This document shows positions 48,792 to 61,800 of a DNA stretch of 64,000 nt, in pieces. A program made the position numbers and the translations under genes. Where the stretch lies: positions 457,463 through 521,462 of the forward strand of contig NW_019091440.1 in the NCBI RefSeq assembly GCF_001949145.1. The letters are read 5' to 3'. Numbering within the stretch: position 1 is the stretch's first letter; the number at the start of each line of letters is the position of its first letter. The stretch is from Acanthaster planci. Taxonomy: Eukaryota; Echinodermata; Asteroidea; Valvatida; Acanthasteridae. The notes under the pieces are model-generated. The model was not told the DNA's origin. It ran no database searches and saw nothing but the letters and a program-made list of their open reading frames with translations.

Positions 48792-49813
48792 TATGTTTGG
48801 CACAGAGTGACCATGTTGTGTTCCAATAGAGCATGCTGCTTTGAAGCACCTTGGGGGTCAAATGAGGAACCACTGGCTCCTAGAAAAAACAAAAGTTAGG
48901 CGCCGGGTCAACTTTCGTACATACTGTACACACATTTGCAAAATACGCAGGTTACACGTACAAAATCTGACAAAACACACAGAAACATTTTTCCGTCAAT
49001 TATCCGCAGGACAGACAGGCTTTGGGTTTTGTACTATGGAATAGATAAAAACCGGCAACCAATTATTTGAAAAAAAAAAAAAAACCGCTGAAAGAAAAGA
49101 CAAGGCACGCTTGTTCTCTTACGTTTCAGTCTTTCGTACCTGAGACCGGAGGGGACCAAGGGAAGCTTGAAACCTTTTGGTTTGAAACCTTACATTTGGG
49201 ACTGAAACAAGTTTATTGCACTAGAGTCGTGGCGTGCATAGACTGCTGGTGCATCTGATGAATACGCAAAAAACATCTCAGCTCCCCATGCACACTCTAT
49301 GCAGCGTGCTACCACAAACCAGTCGACTCGTGTGCCTACTACCTGTGTGCATGTGTGTGTGTGCATGTACCTACATGCAAGCTACGTTGCCGTTTAACGT
49401 GGGTTCATGCTGTGTGCATAGTAGGATGGAAAAAAAAAACCGTGATCATGGAGACACATCGCATCACACATGCAGAAGAAAACTGGGCAGCGATCGTTTG
49501 TGAAATATGACTGACATGGTGAGCAGCTAACACGCACAAAGCACCGTCACCATTGGTGATAAGAATTCGACATTTGGTGGCATGTCATCATTTTTAGGCA
49601 CAAATGTGACTATTTTGGTCACACCGTACAGCGCTGGTTCGTAAGGTCTCCCCTGTCGGCGTGGCCATACCAAGCCTTGTACACGCGCTTTGTTCTCGAA
49701 AGACTTTGCTTTTCTTAAATACCGAATTAGTTCACTGTACTAAGACGCTAAACCTCCATGTTAATCTCTGTTTATCTTATTTCCCACTTTTTCCAATTGG
49801 TTTGCAATTGTAG

Positions 49814-49894
49814 ATGAGGATCCTGGCGCTGAACGACAGCAGCAGTGACGACAGCGAGTCGGAAGTTGAAGTGGAAATTAGCAAAGAAGCCCAG
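49814..49894 (+). CDS. CABIN1: Cabin1 exon 1 (or first conserved exon), residues 1-27
   Basis: The ATG follows directly after an AG acceptor with a pyrimidine-rich lead (ending ttgcaattgtag), so the conserved start coincides with an exon boundary. It encodes MRILALNDSSS followed by an acidic D/S/E run and ends KEAQ at a gt donor in phase 0. The start matches the usual Cabin1 N-terminus. Because the exon begins in phase 0, an upstream coding exon could also splice into it (see 47900-48466). Confidence 0.9.
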
Positions 49895-52800
49895 GTCTGT
49901 TGGAATGTCTTTGCTCACCTCCCATAAATTTAGCCCCCCTGCACGGAAATTTATTGAATTATTTTTAAAAAGGCCATTCTGTACTTGATGGGGAAGTGAA
50001 TGTGAACACAACATTCTAAGGCCAGATCAAAATCTAGAAAAAAATAGGTAATAAGTCGCCAGATTCAGGTTAGGAGGTTGTTGATATGGCGGGATTCTGT
50101 ACATCAAAAGCTACAATTTGATATATGAATGACCCCGTAGAGCACTGCGTTCCGGAGATATTGAAACATTTGTATATCCACATTTTCGGATTCAATAAAA
50201 GCACTTTTCAAGAAAAGCTCATGATGTGTAACACTTGGAAACACAATGCCATATGGGATTTCCTACTGACGGATCAGTTTTTCAACTTTGTTCATCGGTA
50301 TTCATGTTTGTAGTCGCAAATTCTGAAAATATGAATATTAGAGAAGCTGTTCAAGGAAAAATCACGAAATCACATTTTTGAAGAAATTTTGCCCTCTCCC
50401 AATAGAACAGGCCATTGCGTGTTTTGGCATTGCGCGACTTAATCCCCTTTTTTGCTGAGTGGGTCACAAATATCCATGCTGCATGTTTGCAAAAATCTGA
50501 ACATGTTTTGACTCGAGCGAAATGTCAGTACTTGTGTGGTAAAATCATGCCTCATTGGAAACTTTTTTTCAGAGCGGGTCACAAATATCCATGCTGCATG
50601 TTTGCAAAAATCTGAACACGTTTTGACTCGAGCAAAATGTCAGTACTTGAGTGGTAAAATCATGCCTCGTTGGAAACTTATTTCATTTCAAAAAAATTAC
50701 ATGCTGGCAAGAGCATGATGACAGCTCTTCAGCGCCATTTTTTTTTAACAGGAAGCAGAGGCCTACAGCTTGTACAACAAAGCCCTGGATCTCCAGCGCG
50801 CAGGAGACAATGCGGAGGCAGAGTCGACTTATCAACAGTTACTGAGCATACCCCTCCTGGCCGAGGTGAGGCAGGAAGGCATTTGTGTTCTCCTAGCCTA
50901 TCTTGCTGAAGATACGTACATGTACATGTCAATGTAATTGGGCTGTGCCAAATATCCGAATATTTGATCAATTGTCAAATATTTGAATATTTGATCAATT
51001 GTTGAATATTCAAATATCATATTCAGAGTGTTCATTTTTAAATGAGAAAAATCACACTATGGCGGCTTGTTTCAAGCAGATTCAAATGAGAAGTGACAGA
51101 ATATTATATCTTGCAACGATTTAAAAAGTAGATTATTCATTAAAACATTTTACCCCTTTGCGGCGGCATTATTTTGACCGCGACTGCTGGGCTGTGGTAT
51201 GCCCTGAATGGAGGGCTTTGTCCAGCAGCAGGCCCCATTGAACCAGCAGCTGCATGGTGAATAGACTGTATGTGTGGTATGTACTAATCCTCACACAATG
51301 GTGCGGTAGTAGCAGTCCTCCATAGCAAAGGGGTGAAAAGCAATAAATTGTCAGCAAGGCAAGAAGCATTGTTCGTCTGTTAAATCTTGCTAAATCGTGG
51401 CTGGAGATACTCCTCGACATGAGAAGCTATTATAGTGGTTATAATGTACAGTGTTACTGCGAATGATTTTGTATATGGTTTGTTCATCAACAATCTGCAG
51501 TTGGTATGACCGAATATTCAGATATTCGATCGACCTGAAGGTCGAATATTCAAATAATAAATTATTTGAATAGACTCAGCCCAAGAAATATCATCGTAGC
51601 CAGGGATTGGATTAAATATCTTGGACTTCTTAATCACGTTTCACCAGTTGACATCTAAACACGCAGGGATTCTTCATGTTGTAGCACGGATGACCTTTAA
51701 ACGTGTTCCAACATATTCTGTATGTAGTGCCCTTTGACATGACATGCCCATTCCTGAGAGATTTCCATTGAGGTTGTGTACACACAGATGTTTGACGTGG
51801 TGGCGCCCTCAAGAGGCCATGGGCCATGGCCAGACATTGTAGCGAACGTAGTTCCCATGCATAGTCTCAGAGTTTGAAAGAGCGACGGTGCGGTAGGAAA
51901 ACTTTTGCACAAATCTTGAGCTTATGACCACCAAGGGGCAGTATTTGCAAAACGTCCGACCTTGTGAAGGGCTGTGACTGTGGTGTCTTTATTTTAAAAG
52001 TCACAAAAGTGCAAAAACGGGAATATATTGTCAGCATATCGGTGGATTATTCTTGTAGGTGGAACCTCCCGATGATGAAGAGACGGTGAGAAGCCCCGGT
52101 CTGATGCTGAAGTACCTGACCTACAAAAACCTGGGCAGCATGGCCTACCAGAAGGAAGATCTCAACAGGGCTATGGAACATTATTTAGAGGTATGGCAGT
52201 AACAAATATTGAGCGAACCAAGCCAGAGGTTTGCCTGGGCGGTACTCCAGCCCGCAACCTCCTGTTGACTTACATAACAAGAGAAGACCCCACTGTTAGT
52301 AGTGAGCTTTATGCGTTATTGTCAAACTTTTTGCCTCCTTTAAGGCTGTTGCATTCGACGAGACTGACGTGACAGTGTGGTACCGAATCGGGACCATGGC
52401 CGTGACGCTCTATCAGCTCCCGCTGGCCCGGCTGAGCTTCGTGCAAGCCTTGAAGTGCAGCCCCAACCACTGGCCCAGCCTGGACAATCTCTGCACAGTG
52501 CTGTATGCGCTCAATGACTATGCAGGTAAAATGACCGGCCTAGACGTGCAGTCACTAACCACTTCAAGCCAGAGGTTGCGTAAACGTGAAGGGATTTTCT
52601 GTGTCCGTACCAAGGGGGGCGTTTACACATGCTCTGGTAACCTCTGCATGCAGTACCGAGTGGTGTGTCTGCTCGTCCACATGCCTGAGCGATTCACACG
52701 GGGGCTTGTACATGTACTTTTCAGTGGAGATATCCAGTTGTTGTAGCAAATGACATACCTCGCTGTTGTCTCGGAGTTCCAAAGAGCGACGTCGCGGTGA

Positions 52801-55800
52801 GAAATGTCGCATGAATCTTGAGCATATGACCAAAAAGCGTCTGCATCTGTAAAGTGTAACTTTGTGAAAGGACGGAGGTCTTGGTGTCTCGTCATTCCAA
52901 AAAGTCAGTATATTTGGCGGAATATAAGACAAGAAATGGGACAAGTTCATTGTGGAAAAGATACTGTTGGCAGGTGGTTAAACCTCAGAAAGTTGCTCCT
53001 AAAACAGCGAGTGAGAAGTAACTTCAAATCCTCGTAAGAGAGCCTTGAAGTTTGAATTTCAAGAAATCAGCAAATCCCTTTTACACATATTTTCAGGCTG
53101 TTTGTTCTACATATGTCAAGCCCTGGAACGGGACCGCAAGTACAAAAAAGGTAAATGAATTAATTGACACCAAACAATCGTTTACATTTATGTATCACTG
53201 TCATTGGTCATATGCTGTGCCTCTTCCTATAGCCTGACATTTCATTCCTTCGTAGTATTCAACCCTTCAGGAGCCGGGAAAGGGGCAGATTCCCTCACCC
53301 CTCAATATTCTTTCTGATATTGCCGCAGTGCATTTTTTCTCATGAGCCGAGTCTTTTAGTGTTACTTTTAGTAACTCTTTGCAGTCATTTTTGCACCCAT
53401 TTTGTGAAAATCAAGTATACCATTCCACACAGCACCCATTTTTTGTGTCACGTCAGCCATAAGATGTATACTTTTCCCACTGCTGTGCTCAGTGCATGCA
53501 GGCTGGCACGCATGTGGTCTTGAACTTCAAATGACTGCAGTAACAAAACCGTATTTCAGAGTGTGTTGAAACTTCACATTTGAATTGATAACGAGTATCT
53601 GTACATGCATGCCCTGCTTTAAAACAACTGGGCATGGGTCAGGCAAGTTCATGGGGCAGGGGAGAGGGGAGGGAATCTCCCCCCTCCCCGCTGTGAGATT
53701 GTTCAAAATAACTGGGCTCTTTTTGCGTTATTGGGCACAAGTTTCTCCCATTTCCTTTATACATAATGCTTGCCTACATACACAAAGGTTTGCTAAAAGG
53801 TTTGCATCAGTGACCACATGACAATATCATCTGTGCATCTCCTCTTCCTCCAGGAGTTGTTCTGCGGGAAAAGATGTTCAAGGAGCAGCCCTCGTTGAGG
53901 AAAGACAGCTACGACTTGTTTCAAAATTGGTGAGTTCTCTCCTTTATTCCGCAGCCAGACAGAACCCCTTGACTTGCATTTGATGCTCTGGCAATCTGCC
54001 AGTGGATTTCCCCAAATCCTCCACTGTGCCGGAAGCCTTTGGAAACATCCTCTGTTCTTTAATTCAACTGACCAGGAATGCCAAGCCCTGTGCTAGGCTC
54101 TACCTTCCCTAGTCCTTCAACCCCCAAACTCTCGTTGCCCATTTGGAACAGTCAGGGGGGGTTGAGGTTAATATATATGTCTCTTCATTTCTTGCAGTGG
54201 CACCGTTTTTCTCAAAGCTGATGTTTGATTGAGTCTGGTACATGTACTTATTCTCAAGGGGACGTGTAGCCTGGTGGCTAGGGTTTGCAGCTTCCAATCA
54301 TGGGGTTGGGGGAGGAGGGTTCGAATCCTGGCAGGTTGAGACTTTGGGCAAGTCATTCACCCCTTCACGCCCCATCTCCATCGGGGAGGAAATGGGGACT
54401 GCATGTGGGCTTAGATGGTTATTGTGCTTAGCAATGTGCAGCTGATATGGCAAGCTAATGTCCACTGAAAAAAGTATTTTTTTTTTTTTTTATCGGTAAA
54501 GGGAATATGGTCTAGGTGATTGGGGTAGGTGACCCACGATCGCGGGGTTGAGGTTCGAATCCAGCTGCTGGCCGTAGGTTGTGGCCTCAGGCAAGCCGCA
54601 AGACTGCTACTTGCCTTTGCCGACCCAGGAGTATAGGGCCTGCTGTTCTGACGTCACAGTCGTGTTTTTTCTACATGTGTTTGCCAAAACTCTGGTTGGC
54701 CGTTGGTACAAGAGTATAACTATAAATCACCAGAGTTAAAAATCCTTTGCAGGTGCCGGTATGATAACGCCAGACGATAATACACGTACTGCTAAATACC
54801 AAACGAAAAACAACCCTAGTATCCTTCTTCTCATTAATGGGACAAAATGTCCATTTTGAATGAATTTGAGGTAAAACCAAGATGAGGAGGAAAGGTGATA
54901 TTTCTGGCAACTTTGACCGGCCACACAAGTTGTAGGCAAAATGAGAGAGGTCTTTAAATTGGTACACCAATTGGTGCATCCTAATCAGTACGAAATGGAA
55001 AGATTCTCAGTTGCTCCATGCTTGGGAAAGCAGGGACAAACTGCTAGCCTTGATCAGTCACGTTGGCAGGGAACCGACTTCACTTATACTTTGCGTTTCT
55101 TACGTTCTGTCCGCAGCCAGGATGTCATTCGGCCATCCCAGATAGACAGAGCGGAGGCAGAAAAAGTAAGCCAAGTTCTATCATTATCTCCTTCTAAACC
55201 CCACTAAACAATCCCAACCAGCCAAAGTCTAACACCAAGGTTTGTCGGAATTTGTTCGGATACGCTGTGTAAGTACTATACCAGTAAACTGACTGCGTTT
55301 ATGTGGAATTAGACAGAATACAAATGAACAGAGTCCAACTGTTTATGTGCACGGTTTACCATGTGGAGTTGGGATTTGCAAGGATATGGAAGGTTGCTAG
55401 GATATCACTCCAGGGAGTTAGGGTGCTTCTCCATGGTAACCATTAGCCTACTGCTATAAAGTTTATATCTTTTTTTACCTTGCACTCACATAATTGATTT
55501 CACGTCTTCACCTTAAGGCCCGTTCGTACTTTAGTCAAATGCAAAAGCGAATTTGACGTCACAAAAAGTTTGCAGCGAACTATCGCTCAAGTTGGAATGT
55601 GTTCATTTTTTGTGAATCTGTAACGGGAATGTTTGGTCTGGCCTCACAGATTAGCATTTGTTTTGGCTCTTGCGCGAAGCACGAATTGGCCTTTACTGAC
55701 AGTGTTACTTCATTCGTGTGAGTGATTGATGACAACTGTGAAATAAATTTTAAATTTACAATAGCCATAGTCAAGAATTCACATTGAGAACACAATATTG

Positions 55801-58800
55801 ATGTCTTCTGAATGGCCTTTCAATTAATGGAAAGTCACCCATATGTAGATATAGCGCCACAATACGGGCGATTCACAATAGCGCACCACCAAGAGTTTGA
55901 AATTTGTCAACCCTTTCCAAATGCGCACTGGGTTGACAAATTTCGCGCACTGAGATTGGCTAATGCGTTGCTAACTCTTGGTGGCGCACTATTGTGAAAT
56001 GGCCGTATCATTTCATCTATTAAAAGCAGTGACTCCTCCAAAGTGCACCTACGTGACACTGTAGCTCGCAAGCCTGAAGAGCCTTAGAAATGGGAGGAAA
56101 ACCCTGGACAAATATTTCTAGGAAACCTACTGAATCAGGTAGGGTCTTTAAACCCAATCTACATGCTGGCCTAGGCGGGATTCAAACCTGGGCCACAGAG
56201 GTGGAAGTCAAGGGGTGTACATGAATGAACCACTGAGCCAGCCTTGTGCCCTTTAAACCCAATCTACATGCTGACCTAGGTGGGATTCAAACCTGGGCCG
56301 CAGAGGTGGAAGTCAAGGGGTGTGCATGTATGAACCACTGAGCCAGCCTTGTGCCCTTTAAACCCAATCTACATGCTGACCTAGGCGGGATTCGAACCTG
56401 GGCCACAGAGGTGGAAGTCAAGGGTATACATGTATGAACCACCGAGCCAGCCTTGTGCCCTCTAATGCCCCTGTCGATGCACTCAATCCCAATTTCAACA
56501 GATAATCAAGGAGGCCCTGACATTGCGAGAGGAGAGACGCGCTCTGGCCAAGAGAGAGCCCATGCCGCTGGTCAAGTTCTTGACACCATTTACGTCATTC
56601 AGTTCATTCACGTGAGTGACAGGAACCAGTCTCAGAAGTTTTGAGAACTCATTTGGGACCAGTGAACTCTGGCCATGAAAAACTATTCTGCTAGCCACTG
56701 TCATATGAAATTACCTGGTACAAAGTCAGGGTCCTTTGCCTGACGTGGAGTTAATCTCTACTGCATGGCCAGTTTTTGTTCCAACAGACCTCCATCATGG
56801 GGCAGCTATCTTGTTCTTTCTGCCATTCAAAGTAATGTAATCAAAGTAAAGGGAAGTAATATATGCGCAGCAGAATGAGCAAATATCCGCCCAGGGCCGG
56901 ACACAGCCAGCTCACATGGCGTGACAATTTGACTGGCAACCAGAATTTGCCAAGCAATTATTTTCTGTGCTCAGTGCATCTTTGTGCCCAACAAAGCTGT
57001 GTACGAATCACTTTGCTGCATGCAGAAATAACACCCAACTCCGTGGCAGTGGCTGCAGCCAATTCCCCTAGAGTTTGTAGTTTCAAGCTGCAGCCAAGTG
57101 ATTCAGAGGCACCCCGACGACTGTGACATTGGTCCATTGTTGTTAATTGTTACTATCCATTCATGCCTTTACAACTTGAAAATCTCTTTATGGAGTTTCA
57201 CACAAAGTCTTGTACGGCTCATAACTTCCAAGTTGTACCAAATGAAGACTTTGTTCTAAAAGTTACTCTGTTGTAAGGTAGTCTGTGTTATATTCATGCA
57301 CATGTGCTGTAGGTGGAAGGGTCTTGGTGAAAGATTGGTCGCCCTCTACAATCATCTTGTCGAAAATTCTCCTCCACTGGTGAGTTGCCTTATAATAGGA
57401 TACTGAGTCGTTGATTACTTCACAACACTATGGTTGTGCAAAACCCAAACTTCTCAGATGAAGAATCCTCCAAGATCTTCCACTGTTAAATTGAATTTCA
57501 CATTTTGTGCCTTCGTGAATGATGTTGTGCAAGACAGTCAGACTGTTTTCCTGATCCACATTTGAGGTTCCATAATATCTATTTGGTAACCCTGAACTGT
57601 GGAGTGTGCTAGATACCAAAGTAACATCACGGTAACAACGCCCTCACTTGTCAGGAACTGCATGGTACGCTTTAAATGTTAAAAAAGAGCTTGTAATAAA
57701 ATCTTTAATAATCCAATATCTTGAAGTGTTTGAGTGAGGTTCAGGGTCCACATTGTCTAAAGTCACATTTCTCTGATCAAATGTAATTTATTGTGTTTGA
57801 AACGCAATAATTATAATTATGTAATCAATCATTATAATTAATTATGTAATTTATAATTTTATTGTATTGGAAACATTCTCTACAATTATGTTTTCTGCTC
57901 AGAGTTTGTGCTGTAAAATTGATATGAGTGAGTATGTCCAGCATCCCGAAGAGAAGGAGTTCAAGGTTTCAGCAGGAAGGGAAAACCAGATCACACCGGC
58001 TAAAACCACCCAGGACACACCAATAAATATAACTGAGGACACACCCCCAGATAACAACCAGAGCAGATCATGTGTACCAGAAAGCAAGACGACACTCTCA
58101 GCTGACGACTTGCAGCATGGTTCGGAAGACAACTGTGACGAAAATTTCAGCCTACACGAAAGCCAACAGGAGACTGTACGGACAAGCGGACAGGGAACTA
58201 TGGAACAGACCCCACAACAAACCCAGCAGCAAGCCCCACAACAGACCCTGCAAGGGACTCAACAGATCCCATCACAAGAGACGCAACAACACAGTCTACA
58301 CCAAGCACCATTGGAAACCCCTCAACAGGTACCACAGGAGACTCCACTGATCAGCCTGCTGGATATGCCTCAGCAGACCCCACAACAGGTCCACGAGCAG
58401 ACCTTACCATGCACCCAAGACCAGACCCCACAGCAGACCCCAGTTGGAAGCAGTGACATCGACGGTGAGCACACCAAATGAACAGGATGGATTATTGATA
58501 CTGCATACCTTCGGCTTTTGTTTGATGAAAAAAAATTAATTTTGTAGTTAAGATTTCACTCGTCATTTGCCAGAAAGACAACATCATTGCTCTGTGTTTA
58601 TTTCAGATCCAGTTGCCATGGAAACAGAACCCATCCCAGTAAAAACCAAAATGCGAAGAGGGCCCAAGAGGAAACGAGAGAAGGCCAATCACCCAGTGCC
58701 TGGAAACCGACGTTCCACTCGGGTAAATTCTGCCCGGTCCAGGATCCATCTCCGTAGCCCTTCATTTTGCAACATGGCCCATTAAATCATGCCATTTGTT

Positions 58801-61800
58801 AGATCTAATTAAAGAGGCCAGGACTATCTGTTGCTTGCTCTTGTGAACGATTAAAAAACGCTTTGCTCTAGCTTCATTATTTTTTCGTGGCCCAAGAACT
58901 AACCCTGGTATTGTTAGACTTTAATGTTTTGGATGATTCAAACAAGCCCCTCGTTATTGACTTTGTATCATACAATTTGGTAATCCTGGTAAAAAAGGAC
59001 CCATTACGTCAGAGTCCCCAATATCAAAGTTCCCCCAAAGTCAAAGTTAGAAAGTCAGAGCCTTGAGTTGCAGACAACATAAAGGTTATTCACACTCCCT
59101 TGAAGTAACAGTTTTCTAACGTGAAAGAGAGACCAGCAGAGATGATTTCACATTTGATTGTTCGCTTTGTGAGAGTTTGGTTAATATCGGCGTCACAGGT
59201 TCGTAACACCGTGGGAAAAAAGAAAGAAGAGTGCATCAACTATCAGGAGATCCTGCGGCAATTCCTACCCTCCAGCCTTCAAGACAGGTACGGTAAATAT
59301 TTTACCGGATCTCATCCCATTGACAGCTGTCATATTTGCAACTATTTCCTATGGTTGGCCCCAGTTTGCAAACATATCAGCATCGGTTGGTGTCGGATGT
59401 TTATCTCAGTATGTACAACGTCTGCTGTAGTCCAAAGCATGGTCAATATTTTCTTGTCAATATTAGCTTTTAGTCGAAGTGTTTTTATTTGGTATTTCGA
59501 TACTTCCTTGGCTCTTTTTTTCACTCGTTCTTTTGCTCTTGCACTGAGGGCCAGTCGTAGTTTTACCAGTCACTGGAAGATGGAAATACGACCATGACGT
59601 CGAAAAAGGCAGACAAGCTAAGATTAAGAAACATACCGGGAGTGAGTCTGTTCATCTCCTGCCCTTAAAAAAACATTTAAGTGAATAAATGCCTGAGACT
59701 CATTTTGCTGGATGTATTCTCACCTGTTTGCATTTGAAGTGGAGAGGAAAGGGAGGATGCAAGGTGCAGATCGTCTGATCAAGATGAGGCAAGCCAGCGG
59801 CAGACTCCATCCTCCAGGAGGATGGAAATTGCAGGTATGCCTTACTACCGTTCAAGGGCAAGGTCACATTTGTTCATTTTAATGACAGAGTTTGGTCCCA
59901 TGTTTAAAAGCAATTCCAGTCTTCCCAGTGTACATGTATTCTGAGTTACGAGTGCACATTGCTGTAGTCAACAGGTGTAAAGTGTGAAAGGTTTAAATCT
60001 CTGCTTTTGGTTGTCAGATCGAGACAAACCAATGGGGCACGTGGAGACAGACGCTGATCAGTCAGAGAAGGTCTGGGAGTTCCTAAAAAAGAGACAGAGA
60101 AACAGCGGGATCATCCAATTACTTGACGATTATTTGCGGGAAATTGTGACTACTCAGCAGGGAGCATGGTAAGAAAGAGTAGGTGACAACAAAATAATAC
60201 TCGGAACTCTGAAGGGAACATGGTATTAGAAAGTCTTTACATGATAGTAATACTCAAACTCATGCAAATGTACTCACGGACTTAGTACTTGTTTATCATT
60301 TGCTGCAGGCGCTATCTGCGCTGAACTCATAGAATGTGACCAGATCGTGCTCACATATTGAGCTTATGAGTGTCTTTGAGAGCTAGTTACTGTTCTCGTA
60401 AATGGTATTCTAATAGTGAGTATCTTAGTGAGTATCTTTGTGAGGTAGTGACCTCTGTAAATGTTATGGGACAGTGGCTTGGAAGTTTGACCTCACAGAC
60501 TAAGTACCTGACCAAAAGAATCCGCTTTTACGTCACTGGTGAGTTGGCAGATGGTTTGAAATTTTGCCTGTGATTAATTTGCTGATTGCTCTTGCTTCAG
60601 GCCGACAGGTCTAACCACCGTTTTCCTCCAAGCGTATTCCTGCACAAGACGCCATGTCATCTTGCCCAGTATCTTCAGGTGAGAAATCGTACATTGATTC
60701 TTTCGGTTCATCCTGTTACATCCCACAAGCTTTCTTCAACGTCTGAATCCCGGTTAGGGCTTACAGATACGTGGACACGGGTCATCTCGACCGTAAACTG
60801 CGGATGGTTTTTTTTTTCCCCGGTTTTATTGCCTATTAAAATACCATTACATATCTCCACTCTGCCTGTCAGCAAAGGATGCATGACTTTTAGCCGACAG
60901 CTTTTGTCATCGATATTTTTGCTGTGCCGGAAAGAGAGAATTGAAAACATTGCATCTGTCCCCAAGCACAGTTAGGAAGAAAACTGTGCTACCAGGAGAC
61001 GTCACTCCCGCGCTTGTCTATTTAACAAGAAGAAATCACAGTTTTGCATGCACCTGACAATGACTAAGATTGGTATCAATTCAAAACAAAATGTTTAAAG
61101 CACACACGCGGAACTCAGTAAAATTATGTGATCGATGACATTTATCCCTTCAAAACAAAGTTCCGAATACAGCAGTGAACTCAAGACCGCCACCGGCTAC
61201 GTGATGCTGACGTTCGCTGAGCTCAAGATTGACGAGCTGATCTCGGCCGGCAAGGGAACACCGACCAGCGTGTCCAAGAAGTAAGTCATTGTAGTAATCA
61301 GAATAATACAGAAATAAATATGACCGAAAATGGGTCACTTGGGAGACATTCCCATAGGAACGTGCACAGACTTTACTGTCCCATAATTAAATATTCCCTA
61401 ATCTGATCTGAACCAAATTTTGTATGTTTTCAATTGAGGCCCTAATTTATCATCTCTCAAAATTTGGACAATAAAATTCGGCCTCCTTCTGGTAGTTGGA
61501 GCATTAGGGAGACATTGAAATGTCTCCCTAATGACGGATGTCTCCCTAAGGTTGAAAAATTTACCACAAAATGTCTCCCAAGTGACCTGTTTGGAGACAA
61601 ACCCTATTCATTATGAAAAATCCTCCAAGGCTACCACTATTAAAACCATCAAAACCATCATCTGAATTCTAATCTAAAAATAATATTTTAAATGTACTAT
61701 ACATACCACTGAAAGGACTCCAGGAAAAGTGGAAGTTTATGGCTGTTTTCCAATACTCGACTTGGGCTCCGCCTCAGGCTTTAACTGTTTTTTTTACTTC

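Noticed and set aside
52526-52746. In-frame read-through after Cabin1 exon 4
   Set aside because: The donor and the match of exon 5 to the family show this is intron; the extension overlaps a dispersed repeat.
18495-56462. True tRNA genes at the B-box sequences ggttcgaatc
   Set aside because: No acceptor-stem pairing or anticodon arm could be traced, and each is followed by a repeated body; they are SINEs.
59520-59640. Alternative Cabin1 exon encoding a LEDGNTTMTSKK-like stretch
   Set aside because: Open, but its acceptor phases do not connect exon 12 to exon 14; the 59740-59834 exon fits both sides exactly.
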